A stretch of DNA of 64,000 bases from Aquilaria yunnanensis (Eukaryota > Streptophyta > Magnoliopsida > Malvales > Thymelaeaceae). The stretch spans positions 75,215,992 to 75,279,991 of the forward strand of contig CM077600.1 of the NCBI GenBank assembly GCA_039654915.1. Direction: 5' to 3'. This document shows, piece by piece, positions 34,305 through 47,212 of this stretch; within the stretch, counting starts at the first letter, position 1; every line of letters starts with the position of its first letter. Below the pieces are notes generated by a model. The model saw only the letters and a list, made by a program, of their open reading frames with translations. It had not been told where the DNA came from and searched no databases. The position numbers and the translations under genes were made by a program.

Positions 34305-34640
34305 GCACTAATTCTTCTACAAGAAAATAACAAGAAATTAATAAACTAAAAATAGAATAAAATCCTAAAATAGAAAATATTGAAAGGAAATAAATGGCTA
34401 TATTAATAAAGATCAATATTTAAGGTAGCAATCTCAACAAATGTTCCCTGGCAACTGTTCCAAAAACTTGATGTGTTCATAGTTCATAAACTCTCTTCAT
34501 TGTACCAATTCAATTGTTAATGTGGATGTGTCAAATCTCTCTATACTCACAATATGTGAACTCACAGGCAAACATACCTATCATTCAAGTATAGTAGTGG
34601 CAAGTATAAAATTTTTTCCCCATTGAACAAAGTTAACTAT
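34305..34640 (-). other. Leader of the Athila-like element
   Basis: AT-rich, no coding signal. It continues at 46954 beyond the long-LTR element; the ACTAT duplication marks the break. Confidence 0.5.
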
Positions 34641-37600
34641 TGTCATACCCGGAAAGGACTAAATGACTAAGTCCCGGGTTAAGTGGAGTAAAGACAAAAA
34701 AAGTTTCCAAATTTGGAAACTTGGCAATTAAATTGTGGAGACCTTGGAATTCTTTAAGGAATGGGCATTAATGAGTGTTGGACACTCCAAGGATTATGCT
34801 TGGCTTAGGCCAAGAGTTGTGATGATGATATTGGTGGAAATTGAAATTGAGGGACTCAATTGCACAAAGAAAAGTTGGGTGGGAGGACTCAATTGCAAAG
34901 TTGGAGAAAGATGGAGGACCAAGTAAGTAATTTGGCCTACTACACATTCCACTCATCATTTATTTTATTCCTCCACTATTCTTGTCTCCCACTTCCCATT
35001 AAACTATTATTGTTTGGCCACCCATGTCTCCCACTCACATATTAATTATTATTTGCCCATCACATGCTTGTCTCCCACTTATGCTCCACTATCATTGTTT
35101 ATTTGCTCCACTCATATTTGTTTATTACCCATTAAACTAATCCTCCACTACAAATTCCACTAAGATAATTTATTCCCCCATTATCCTTTGTCTATTATTG
35201 TTTAATGGCTCCAAGATACCCCATTAAACTATTCCCCCCACTCACATTTGTCTATTGCTTATTTTAATTGCCATTTGACCATTCTCCCACAACTTTGAAA
35301 TTTGAGTGGCCGGCCATTGCTTCCAAAAATGCATTTCACATGCATTTGGCTTGCATTTCTTCTAATTGGAAGCACTAAATTCGGCCATGCTCTTGTTTTA
35401 CCATTCAAACACTTAATTCTCTCTCTCTCTAGCACCAAGTGCTCTCATTTGCTCTCCCTTCTCTCTAAAACCAGCCATGGTGTTCTTCCAAGTTCATCAT
35501 CTTCTTCCTCCCTCAACAAATTCGGCCATGACCAAAATCCAAGCTTTTCCCACATGCAAACACATTTTCATGAAGCTTTCAACCTCCTAAACACATCTAG
35601 ACCAAAATCAAAGAGAGATGTCAAGAAAAACCCATGGAAAAATGCTTGTGAATATTCGGCCATGGTGAGAAAATGGTGTTCTTGAGCTCATCTCAAGAGC
35701 TCATGAGCATGCTTGGCATTTTTAAGCCATGAGAAGCAAGGAAGTGAAGAAGAACATCAAGAAACAAGCTCTTGAAGATTCGGCCATGGAGGAACTTATT
35801 GTTCTTGAGCTTCACACATGAGCTCATGAACATGCATGGCATTTCTAAGCCATGAGGAGCAAGAAAAACAAGGAAAACATCAAGGAAGAACAAGCTCAAG
35901 ATTCGGCCATAAACAAGGTTGTAAGTGAACCATGTTTTCATTGTTAATTTCTTGTGTTTTGAGCTAGATATTACTTTTTAATGCTTTGTATTTGCTGGAT
36001 TTTTGCAAGGAAAAACTCTTGAAGATTCGGCCATGGAGGAATCATAGTGCTCTTGGACTCAACTTGAGAGTTCAAGGCATGCATGGCACTTTTAAGCCAT
36101 CAAAAGCAAGGAAATGGAGGAGAACTCCAAGAAAAGCAAGGATGAAGTTTCGGCCATGAATGTCCATGGTATTTTGAGGCTTGAAACCAAGTGTTCTTGG
36201 TGCCTTGAGGCTTGTATAGCCTTTCCAAGCAAAGAAACAAACAAAAGATGCAAAGAAAAGCAAGGAGTATATTCGGCCAAATGGGTATTTTTGGCATGCA
36301 AGCTTGAAACCAAGTGTTTTTGGTAGTGAAGATGTTCTTGTGAGTGTGCATGTTGATGGCCAAAAGTTGGATGAAAAAAAAAGAGAAGTTTTATGAGCAA
36401 AAATCAAGCTTGAAAGATTCGGCCATATGTTGATTTTAATATCTTGGCATGTTAGCCATGTGTAGAAGTTTTATGAGCAAAAAATCAAGCTTGAAAGATT
36501 CGGCCATATGTTGATTTTAATCTCTTGGCATGTTAGCCATGTGGAGCCAAGTGTTCTTGGCATATTTTGAGTCCTAGATGACTTGTACAAGCAAAAATCA
36601 CAAAGAAGAAATGAAGCATGCATTCGGCCATGGTGCCAATTTTTGGAGGATGTGTGTTAACCAAGTAATTTGGTGGCAAAAGTGTTCACAAGGAAAATTT
36701 GGGACTAAAGTGGCAAAGAAGAATTCAAGGACAATTCTGTCAACAATTGTTCTTGAGGTACTTGAGTGGAAAAACCCAGAGTTTTGAGTAATATTGGCCA
36801 AATGGACCATAATGGCATTATTGGCAAGTGGGCTACTTTGACTCAACACTTGGGCTAAATCCTGAAAAGGTTAATATAGGCCCAAGTCCTGAAGATGTAT
36901 ATTGGGCCTAAAGGCTGAATTGGGCTAAATCCTGAAAAGGTTAATATAGGCCCAAGTCCAGAAGAGAATTAAAAGGCCAAGTGGGCCTGAGAAGATAAAA
37001 GGCCAAGTGGGCCTGAGGAATTAAAAGGCCAAGTGGGCCTGAGTTAATAAAAGGCCAGTTGGGCCTGAGTTCCAGAACAGGCCAAGTGGGCCTGGGTTCC
37101 ATAGAAGGCCAAGTGGGCCTGAGTTCCTGGAAAGCCCAAGTTGGGCCAAGATTCCAGAAAAGGCCAATTGGGCCTAAACTTCCAGAAGAGGCCAATTGGG
37201 CCTAAACTTTCAGAAAAGGCCAAGTTGGGCCTCAATTCACAGCAAGACGAAAATGGGCTACAATTCACTACATGGGCTACATAGGCAAACTTGGGCTAAA
37301 TTGGCAGCAATGGCTACATTGGCCATCTTGGCTATAATGCCAACATTGGCTACAATTGGAATTGGACTTTAATCAAGAAGGGTAATTATGGGGCCTTTCC
37401 TCTTTAAGTAAGGTTGAGTAAGTTAAACCAAGAGTCCTTGGTAAATTATGGTTCTCATGGTTCATGAAAAGTAAGAAATTAACTTGCTAGTGTATTGGGC
37501 TTTATAGGTCCATTAAGGCAAGGGCAAAGTTACAACAACAAACAAAGCAAAGCAAGGCAAAGACAATGAGCAAAAAGGTTATACAAATGGTGGTAAGAAT

Positions 37601-39253
37601 CCCAATACTCACTCTCCATGGTATATTTTCCATGTCCTTTCAGTGTGAGTATTAGTGCCCCTATGTGATGGTCAAAGCACCAAGTGACCATAGGTGTGCA
37701 TGTCAGGGCTACGTGGTTGTTACTTTTGTGAGGTCTCATGTACTTTCTTAGTTTAATAATTGGGCACATAAGTGCGTATTGGACGAGGATCGTTGCTTCG
37801 GCAACTATGGATAATTGGGCACATAAGTGCGTACTGGGCGAGGTGGTGTTGCTTCGGCAACGATGGTATACTCATGAGTAGAATAGCAAGCATTTGGGTC
37901 TTGGTATCGAGTTTGGCCAACTCGGTCCCAAGATAATGAGCTCAGATAAGATAAAAAAAAAATGGTCGACCGGAAATGGTTATGCAAATGCGAATGCTTG
38001 CGATGCCCACAGGTTACGAGGAACAGTGGTGTGTGCGTTGAGTTGTGTGCTTCTCTGAAATTGTTTGTGCATGCTGACCCTGATTATTATTATTATTATT
38101 GCTATCATGCCATACTGTGTGTTTTCTTGTTTTAGTGTTTTCCTTTGCAGGAATATGGAAAATGCCATTACGTTCTTGGCACACTTTGGCTTTAAAAGCC
38201 GGATATGACTATGAAAGTCATGAGATACCTACCTCACGCCGGGATTCTTATTGAGTTTTATAACTCACCCGCCCTGCTAAACATTTTTCAGGAAATGGAT
38301 GGCTTGATAGATCAAGCGAGGAGTACCAGAGTACTCGTTACGATACACTAAAAGGTTGGGTATGTGTATAGTGATGCTCAGTAAAATCATATGCTCAAAG
38401 TGACTTGTGTGGTATAGATTGCTTGTGGAACAAGCTAATGTTGTGGACTTACCTGTGCAGGATATGGAGTCTAGAAGTTGTGGGAACAAGGTCTATAAGG
38501 TGGATTGTGTTCCATGTCTATTTGAGTTACAGATTAAGTAGACATGAAAACTTGGTCTGTAAAAGTTGAACCCAGATAAACTTAGACATAAAGCATTCCT
38601 TGGTATGTTTTCCAAGTAGGTGATGCTTGTTTGCTGTGCTATGGATAGGCATAGTTCTGGTTGACTTATGATGATGAACTTTGCCTTGGATGGATGACTA
38701 TGATGAATAATGCCATGATGGATATTCATGTTATGTGTACTAGACTTGGCTGATGCTCATGGACATGCAAATATGTTTTCAAACTTGAAAATGAGATGGG
38801 CTTCTTTGTTGCCATGCATTGGACTAGTACACTTGATGGGCACACATTCTATGCACTTACTGGACTAAGCGATTGCTTTGCTTGAATTGCAAGATTGATT
38901 GGCTGAATATGTGTACCTAAGGAAGGATCTCCAGTGAACCTAGATTTGCATGGAGTTGGTTGCTGATTTGATAAGATGGCATCTAAGAGCATTATGTGCA
39001 TGAAAATCTGTTAAGTTGAGAAAGCTCATAATTGGAACACTAAAATTCCACATAGGTGCTAGCTTGACCTTAAAGAGCACCCTGAAACATATTGAAGGTA
39101 AATAATCAATCAAGCTAGAACCAGATTAGATCTTGGACTCTCACGCCGTAGGTGCTCGTAGTATTAAATAAAGCCCCCTCAAATGTGAATAACTTCCGCT
39201 GCAAGCTTTGATAATTGGGCCCAGATGGGCCAGGGGCAGTACGGGGCGTGACA
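34641..39253 (+). repeat. 5' LTR of the 12.3-kb element
   Basis: 4613 bp. In order: a CCACT/CTCCCAC-rich pyrimidine stretch (34940-35300), a region where TTCGGCCAT recurs (35379-36630), a GGCC...GGCC array (36965-37240), and a 3' part shared with the 7515-10178 LTR (ACTCACCCGCCCT near 38266). The small ORFs inside, including a 127-codon one at 35302-35685, have no recognisable domain. Confidence 0.95.
36965..37240. repeat. Tandem array of AGGCC-N5-GGCCT units (5' LTR)
   Basis: About ten degenerate units of 26-29 bp, most with AGGCCAAGTGGGCCT or AGGCCAATTGGGCCT, each able to form a short hairpin and each holding TGGGCC. Two longer repeats with GGGCTAAATCCTGAAAAGGT lie just upstream (36852 and 36920). 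Confidence 0.9.
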
Positions 39254-39257
39254 GAAG

Positions 39258-39269
39258 TGGTATCAGAGC
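39258..39269 (+). other. Primer binding site of the 12.3-kb element
   Basis: TGGTATCAGAGC, four bases after the 5' LTR; complementary to initiator Met-tRNA. Confidence 0.93.
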
Positions 39270-41029
39270 ATGTTTATTGTGTGACAGCATGTTTTGTTTG
39301 GAAGGACCAGTGTTCTGGTCATTGACTGCTATAGTATAGACTTGTTCCCACATAGGTTAAGTCCACTAGGTTGAGTCACTTATGAATTATTGAGCATATA
39401 TGTGTATTGTGCTTTGCTTTGTTGTTGTGAACAGGATGAGAACCAGGTAATGAGGAGGCCCATAATGAAAATGAAACTTCCTCTGATAGGAAGGGGTGTC
39501 CTGGCTTTGTGCCAGAGGTCCAAGTCAGAGCTGTTGAGCCATTTAGCCAAGAATTACTGGGTCTTAATACCCAGGGGAAGAACTGAGCCCTTAATTTCTG
39601 GGTCTTGATACCCAGTGGGAAAGCTGAGCCATGAGGCCAAATATCAATGGGTCTTGATACCCGGAGGCAAAATTGGAAGCAATGTAGGAGTACATGCCAA
39701 CCATCGAGCATTCAGACCATGACAAGAAGTCAGGTATAAATCCCAGAACTGCTGGGCAGTGAAGAGAGTTAGTAATGAAAAGAAGATAGGAAGAGAATAT
39801 GTGCTACAAGACCAAGCCAATAGAAATTGATGATGATGAAAGAAGAAAGTTCAGAGACAGAGGCCAATGAACCTAGTTTGGCCCAAAAGCCAAACGCTAA
39901 GTTACAAATAGCTGGATCCAGGAGAGATTCAATAATCAAATATGCTCCAGCAAAGATTCAGTAATCAGATGTGCTCCACAGTATGAGAAGCAGAAGCAGC
40001 TGTAAATAAAAAGGAACTTTGAGATGCCTGAAATCAAAGCTGAGATAGATTCTCAGAAGCAGTAGAGCCAAGGGCTGCTATGCTATGATGCAGGATATCC
40101 TGGCATTGGAGCAGGTGTTCAAGGACCAAACCAGGAATGCACCTGGTAGCAGAGATGAGCCCGAAAGGGAAAGCACAGAAAGAATGAACTTAAGGAGGGC
40201 CAGATGGAGTGGATTCCTGGCACTAAAACCTCCTATCTTTTGATGTGGTCGTGATCCAGAGACAGAAGCAGATTGAGCTTACCTATTTGAGCTGAGGTAG
40301 CTCTCAACATTAGAGCTTGAGTAGAGATTCAGTGGCTTTAGGTAAAGAATACCTAGACTTAAGAAGTTACTTCAAAGACCATGGCCCTGGAGCAACAATT
40401 CCAGAAACAAGCCATAATGGATCTGGAAAGAGTAGCAGGAAGTAGAAGCCAGCTAAGCAGAGAAAGCAAAAGCTTGGCATATGAGCTAAGAAAAAGTAAG
40501 AAAAGGAAGAAGAAAAGTATCAAAAAATAAATGGATGGTCAAAGCTTGGCACACTAGCCAAGAAAAGCGAAACAACAGAGAAGGTAGCTGTCCTTTTGAG
40601 CTCGCTACAACCTTCCCTGAGAGACTCAAGGAAGATTCCATGGCAATAAGCCATGCTACAGATTCGTGGAGAGTTGTATTAAGTACTGTACCCAAAGTGT
40701 TGAATCACTGGGTAAGGCAGTGACTTGCCAAGGAAGAAAGATAAAGACCCCAAGAGGTTAATGATACAGGGCAATTGCCATAAAGGGCAAGACATGCCCC
40801 ATCTTCACTGAAGAGACTGAAATTTTCATAAAAAGGCTAGCTATGCCCCCACCAGGCATACTGAGAGATACCTGGAGCAGGGAAAGGCAAATTGAGGATA
40901 CTGGACGAGTATTCCAGATTGAGACATCAAGAAAGGCACAAGAGGACCATGAAGGCAAAGAGCTGAAGATACTGATGAAGAAATGGACCAGGTCAGGATT
41001 GAGTTAGAAGAACCCTGACAGGTAACATT
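39270..41029 (+). other. Non-coding interior of the 12.3-kb element
   Basis: Purine-rich, with a repeated phrase around TGGGTCTTGATACCC (39559, 39599 and 39649 regions). No frame holds a recognisable Gag; the ORFs here are under 75 codons. Confidence 0.55.
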
Positions 41030-42030
41030 TTATTTGGCAGTTATGAATTATCAGTTTTAAATTGATACTAGTGCATTATTGTCTATGGAAACTGCCAAGT
41101 TAGTCAGAGGAATGAAATGATGAATGACATAAGTATGCACTGAAGTTCGCCTGGTTAGAAATACCAGAAATGAATTGATGACAGATAATATTGCTGCCAC
41201 CCCAGAAATGGCAATGGTGGGAATGAACCAGAGAGGCAGGTAGCTCAAAGTGAGCATGGTTTGGCTAGAGAGCCAAATGCCAGGTCAGTGATACCTGATG
41301 AAACTGCCCAAAGGCAGGTAGCTCAGAATGAGCGTCGTTTGGCTAATGAGCCAAATGACAGACTACAAGTACCAGGACCAAGCAGGGGAAGACAGGAAGG
41401 AATGACATTGATGATGGAAATTTTCCTGGGTTAGTCCCAGAGGATCATTTAAGGGTGCTGAAGCACAAAACCTATGTTCATGAAGAAGGTGATTGCCTAA
41501 GGATGAAAAGAAGCTGAAGTTAAGTAAGTATCGAGGGCAATTTAATACAAAGGAGGACAAAGACTAAGTCAGAACCCATTAAAATAAAGCTTGAGAACTC
41601 ATTAACCAGGAACATCTACCTGGAAAGCATCTATACTTCAGTAAAGAAGGAAGATAAACCTCGAACCTGGATATTTTTCCAGCTGAGAATCGAGGAAGAA
41701 AAGGTCCTAAAGTTAGTGTGCAGGACCAGAAGCGGTTGCTTTGAGTACATGGTGATGCCATTTGGGCTTACTAATGATGACATATTGGTGTGCTCAAAGG
41801 ATGAAAAAAAAGCCCTAGGGAGCACCAAAGAGTGGTGCCCAGCCTGAAAAGGAATAGCAGTTGTATGGCAAGCTAAGTGCCAAATCTGGGCTAAGAAAAA
41901 TTGAAATCCTAGGACAGTTGATCAATGAGCATAGTTAAGCTATTGATCTCGAGCAGATGAAGATATCTTGGAATGGAAGCAACCTCAGTGTGAGGGACTT
42001 GTGAAGAAAGTGACTGCAGCCCACTACTGG
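41030..42030 (+). pseudogene. pol: Shrunken gypsy pol remnant in the 12.3-kb element
   Basis: Protease-like IDTSALLSMETAKLV near 41060-41105, out of frame with its surroundings. RT is clear near 41730-41800: CFEYMVMPFGLTN is followed almost directly by DDILVCSKDE, so the roughly 30 residues that normally separate them, including the start of the catalytic YVDD/FIDD strand, are gone. Tether-like text follows near 41975-42040. The parts are in gypsy order but hold deletions and stops. No integrase or RNase H is visible. Confidence 0.75.
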
Positions 42031-42326
42031 TTTTACCAGACCCTGAGAGGTGTCAGATATTCACTAATGGGATGGGCTGAGTTGTGAAAAAAAGGAAACA
42101 AGCTATGACTTGTGGATCAAGGCAAGTAAGACCTTATGAGGAGAGTTATCCAGTATAATCTGGAGTTGACAGAGAGAGTTGAAACAAAAAGGGGAGATGA
42201 GTACTTATATGGCCAGTGGAGGAGGCTGCTTGATAGAAAGGTATGCCACCAGTGTTCTGGTATTAAACAGGCTACCTGAGCAGGATGATTTTGGACTCCT
42301 AGGAAATTTGGAGGGCCAAATTTCTT

Positions 42327-42337
42327 AAGAGGGGGAG
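42327..42337 (+). other. Polypurine tract of the 12.3-kb element
   Basis: AAGAGGGGGAG ends three bases before the 3' LTR. Confidence 0.9.
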
Positions 42338-42340
42338 TAT

Positions 42341-45300
42341 TGTCATACCTGGAAAGGACTAAATGACTAAGTCCCGGGTTAAGTGGAGTAAAGACAAAAA
42401 AAGTTTCCAAATTTGGAAACTTGGCAATTAAATTGTGGAGACCTTGGAATTCTTTAAGGAATGGGCATTAATGAGTGTTGGACACTCCAAGGATTATGCT
42501 TGGCTTAGGCCAAGAGTTGTGATGATGATATTGGTGGAAATTGAAATTGAGGGACTCAATTGCACAAAGAAAAGTTGGGTGGGAGGACTCAATTGCAAAG
42601 TTGGAGAAAGATGGAGGACCAAGTAAGTAATTTGGCCTACTACACATTCCACTCATCATTTATTTTATTCCTCCACTATTCTTGTCTCCCACTTCCCATT
42701 AAACTATTATTGTTTGGCCACCCATGTCTCCCACTCACATATTAATTATTATTTGCCCATCACATGCTTGTCTCCCACTTATGCTCCACTATCATTGTTT
42801 ATTTGCTCCACTCATATTTGTTTATTACCCATTAAACTAATCCTCCACTACAAATTCCACTAAGATAATTTATTCCCCCATTATCCTTTGTCTATTATTG
42901 TTTAATGGCTCCAAGATACCCCATTAAACTATTCCCCCCACTCACATTTGTCTATTGCTTATTTTAATTGCCATTTGACCATTCTCCCACAACTTTGAAA
43001 TTTGAGTGGCCGGCCATTGCTTCCAAAAATGCATTTCACATGCATTTGGCTTGCATTTCTTCTAATTGGAAGCACTAAATTCGGCCATGCTCTTGTTTTA
43101 CCATTCAAACACTTAATTCTCTCTCTCTCTAGCACCAAGTGCTCTCATTTGCTCTCCCTTCTCTCTAAAACCAGCCATGGTGTTCTTCCAAGTTCATCAT
43201 CTTCTTCCTCCCTCAACAAATTCGGCCATGACCAAAATCCAAGCTTTTCCCACATGCAAACACATTTTCATGAAGCTTTCAACCTCCTAAACACATCTAG
43301 ACCAAAATCAAAGAGAGATGTCAAGAAAAACCCATGGAAAAATGCTTGTGAATATTCGGCCATGGTGAGAAAATGGTGTTCTTGAGCTCATCTCAAGAGC
43401 TCATGAGCATGCTTGGCATTTTTAAGCCATGAGAAGCAAGGAAGTGAAGAAGAACATCAAGAAACAAGCTCTTGAAGATTCGGCCATGGAGGAACTTATT
43501 GTTCTTGAGCTTCACACATGAGCTCATGAACATGCATGGCATTTCTAAGCCATGAGGAGCAAGAAAAACAAGGAAAACATCAAGGAAGAACAAGCTCAAG
43601 ATTCGGCCATAAACAAGGTTGTAAGTGAACCATGTTTTCATTGTTAATTTCTTGTGTTTTGAGCTAGATATTACTTTTTAATGCTTTGTATTTGCTGGAT
43701 TTTTGCAAGGAAAAACTCTTGAAGATTCGGCCATGGAGGAATCATAGTGCTCTTGGACTCAACTTGAGAGTTCAAGGCATGCATGGCACTTTTAAGCCAT
43801 CAAAAGCAAGGAAATGGAGGAGAACTCCAAGAAAAGCAAGGATGAAGTTTCGGCCATGAATGTCCATGGTATTTTGAGGCTTGAAACCAAGTGTTCTTGG
43901 TGCCTTGAGGCTTGTATAGCCTTTCCAAGCAAAGAAACAAACAAAAGATGCAAAGAAAAGCAAGGAGTATATTCGGCCAAATGGGTATTTTTGGCATGCA
44001 AGCTTGAAACCAAGTGTTTTTGGTAGTGAAGATGTTCTTGTGAGTGTGCATGTTGATGGCCAAAAGTTGGATGAAAAAAAAAGAGAAGTTTTATGAGCAA
44101 AAATCAAGCTTGAAAGATTCGGCCATATGTTGATTTTAATATCTTGGCATGTTAGCCATGTGTAGAAGTTTTATGAGCAAAAAATCAAGCTTGAAAGATT
44201 CGGCCATATGTTGATTTTAATCTCTTGGCATGTTAGCCATGTGGAGCCAAGTGTTCTTGGCATATTTTGAGTCCTAGATGACTTGTACAAGCAAAAATCA
44301 CAAAGAAGAAATGAAGCATGCATTCGGCCATGGTGCCAATTTTTGGAGGATGTGTGTTAACCAAGTAATTTGGTGGCAAAAGTGTTCACAAGGAAAATTT
44401 GGGACTAAAGTGGCAAAGAAGAATTCAAGGACAATTCTGTCAACAATTGTTCTTGAGGTACTTGAGTGGAAAAACCCAGAGTTTTGAGTAATATTGGCCA
44501 AATGGACCATAATGGCATTATTGGCAAGTGGGCTACTTTGACTCAACACTTGGGCTAAATCCTGAAAAGGTTAATATAGGCCCAAGTCCTGAAGATGTAT
44601 ATTGGGCCTAAAGGCTGAATTGGGCTAAATCCTGAAAAGGTTAATATAGGCCCAAGTCCAGAAGAGAATTAAAAGGCCAAGTGGGCCTGAGAAGATAAAA
44701 GGCCAAGTGGGCCTGAGGAATTAAAAGGCCAAGTGGGCCTGAGTTAATAAAAGGCCAGTTGGGCCTGAGTTCCAGAACAGGCCAAGTGGGCCTGGGTTCC
44801 ATAGAAGGCCAAGTGGGCCTGAGTTCCTGGAAAGCCCAAGTTGGGCCAAGATTCCAGAAAAGGCCAATTGGGCCTAAACTTCCAGAAGAGGCCAATTGGG
44901 CCTAAACTTTCAGAAAAGGCCAAGTTGGGCCTCAATTCACAGCAAGACGAAAATGGGCTACAATTCACTACATGGGCTACATAGGCAAACTTGGGCTAAA
45001 TTGGCAGCAATGGCTACATTGGCCATCTTGGCTATAATGCCAACATTGGCTACAATTGGAATTGGACTTTAATCAAGAAGGGTAATTATGGGGCCTTTCC
45101 TCTTTAAGTAAGGTTGAGTAAGTTAAACCAAGAGTCCTTGGTAAATTATGGTTCTCATGGTTCATGAAAAGTAAGAAATTAACTTGCTAGTGTATTGGGC
45201 TTTATAGGTCCATTAAGGCAAGGGCAAAGTTACAACAACAAACAAAGCAAAGCAAGGCAAAGACAATGAGCAAAAAGGTTATACAAATGGTGGTAAGAAT

Positions 45301-46953
45301 CCCAATACTCACTCTCCATGGTATATTTTCCATGTCCTTTCAGTGTGAGTATTAGTGCCCCTATGTGATGGTCAAAGCACCAAGTGACCATAGGTGTGCA
45401 TGTCAGGGCTACGTGGTTGTTACTTTTGTGAGGTCTCATGTACTTTCTTAGTTTAATAATTGGGCACATAAGTGCGTATTGGACGAGGATCGTTGCTTCG
45501 GCAACTATGGATAATTGGGCACATAAGTGCGTACTGGGCGAGGTGGTGTTGCTTCGGCAACGATGGTATACTCATGAGTAGAATAGCAAGCATTTGGGTC
45601 TTGGTATCGAGTTTGGCCAACTCGGTCCCAAGATAATGAGCTCAGATAAGATAAAAAAAAAATGGTCGACCGGAAATGGTTATGCAAATGCGAATGCTTG
45701 CGATGCCCACAGGTTACGAGGAACAGTGGTGTGTGCGTTGAGTTGTGTGCTTCTCTGAAATTGTTTGTGCATGCTGACCCTGATTATTATTATTATTATT
45801 GCTATCATGCCATACTGTGTGTTTTCTTGTTTTAGTGTTTTCCTTTGCAGGAATATGGAAAATGCCATTACGTTCTTGGCACACTTTGGCTTTAAAAGCC
45901 GGATATGACTATGAAAGTCATGAGATACCTACCTCACGCCGGGATTCTTATTGAGTTTTATAACTCACCCGCCCTGCTAAACATTTTTCAGGAAATGGAT
46001 GGCTTGATAGATCAAGCGAGGAGTACCAGAGTACTCGTTACGATACACTAAAAGGTTGGGTATGTGTATAGTGATGCTCAGTAAAATCATATGCTCAAAG
46101 TGACTTGTGTGGTATAGATTGCTTGTGGAACAAGCTAATGTTGTGGACTTACCTGTGCAGGATATGGAGTCTAGAAGTTGTGGGAACAAGGTCTATAAGG
46201 TGGATTGTGTTCCATGTCTATTTGAGTTACAGATTAAGTAGACATGAAAACTTGGTCTGTAAAAGTTGAACCCAGATAAACTTAGACATAAAGCATTCCT
46301 TGGTATGTTTTCCAAGTAGGTGATGCTTGTTTGCTGTGCTATGGATAGGCATAGTTCTGGTTGACTTATGATGATGAACTTTGCCTTGGATGGATGACTA
46401 TGATGAATAATGCCATGATGGATATTCATGTTATGTGTACTAGACTTGGCTGATGCTCATGGACATGCAAATATGTTTTCAAACTTGAAAATGAGATGGG
46501 CTTCTTTGTTGCCATGCATTGGACTAGTACACTTGATGGGCACACATTCTATGCACTTACTGGACTAAGCGATTGCTTTGCTTGAATTGCAAGATTGATT
46601 GGCTGAATATGTGTACCTAAGGAAGGATCTCCAGTGAACCTAGATTTGTATGGAGTTGGTTACTGATTTGATAAGATGGCATCTAAGAGCATTATGTGCA
46701 TGAAAATCTGTTAAGTTGAGAAAGCTCATAATTGGAACACTAAAATTCCACATAGGTGCTAGCTTGACCTTAAAGAGCACCCTGAAACATATTGAAGGTA
46801 AATAATCAATCAAGCTAGAACCAGATTAGATCCTGGACTCTCACGCCGTAGGTGCTCGTAGTATTAAATAAAGCCCCCTCAAATGTGAATAACTTCCGCT
46901 GCAAGCTTTGATAATTGGGCCCAGATGGGCCAGGGGCAGTACGGGGCGTGACA
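42341..46953 (+). repeat. 3' LTR of the 12.3-kb element
   Basis: 4613 bp, offset exactly 7700 from the 5' LTR with no length difference. The GGCC array recurs at 44665-44940. Confidence 0.95.
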
Positions 46954-46958
46954 ACTAT

Positions 46959-47212
46959 CATACTTAACCTTTATATATTATCTAATTGATGATTAAGGGT
47001 TTTGTTTAGTTAAGCAACTAAGGATTAAACTAAACAATCTAATGTACTAAAAATAAATAACAAGCACTAACTACTGGTAGGGAAAATAATGAAACAACCA
47101 ACAATCAAGATATGTCATACTGAGACACGAATCCCCTTAGAAATCCATTGCATTACTCTTTCTTTAGTTTAATAGGTCATAATTAAACTACCTAGGTTAT
47201 GGGTCAGATAGT
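46959..47212. other. AT-rich flank, probably the Athila-like leader
   Basis: Continues 34640 after the ACTAT duplication. No coding signal. Confidence 0.4.

Larger units (their letters stand above)
34641..46953 (+). mobile_element. Young 12.3-kb non-autonomous gypsy element with 4.6-kb LTRs (LARD-like)
   Basis: Two LTRs of exactly 4613 bp (34641-39253 and 42341-46953) surround a 3087-bp interior. The target duplication ACTAT is exact (34636-34640 and 46954-46958). Primer site 39258-39269 and purine tract 42327-42337 are in place, so the element is plus-strand. LTR ends TGTCATACC...GGGGCGTGACA are near-inverted, as in Tekay/Del chromoviruses; that assignment is inference. I see four differences between the LTRs (34650/42350, 38949/46649, 38962/46662, 39132/46832), all transitions. 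The interior has only scraps of pol. Confidence 0.95.

Noticed and set aside
36965..37240. CRISPR-like array
   Set aside because: Units are degenerate, contiguous and without unique spacers, in a plant LTR. The same holds for the arrays at 50195 and 50810.
34735..46429. A series of ORFs repeated identically with a 7700-bp offset, such as 127 codons at 35302 and 43002
   Set aside because: They are not duplicated genes: both sets lie inside the two 4613-bp LTRs, have no domain, and include low-complexity text. I also considered an assembly duplication, but primer site, purine tract and exact target duplication show a true insertion.
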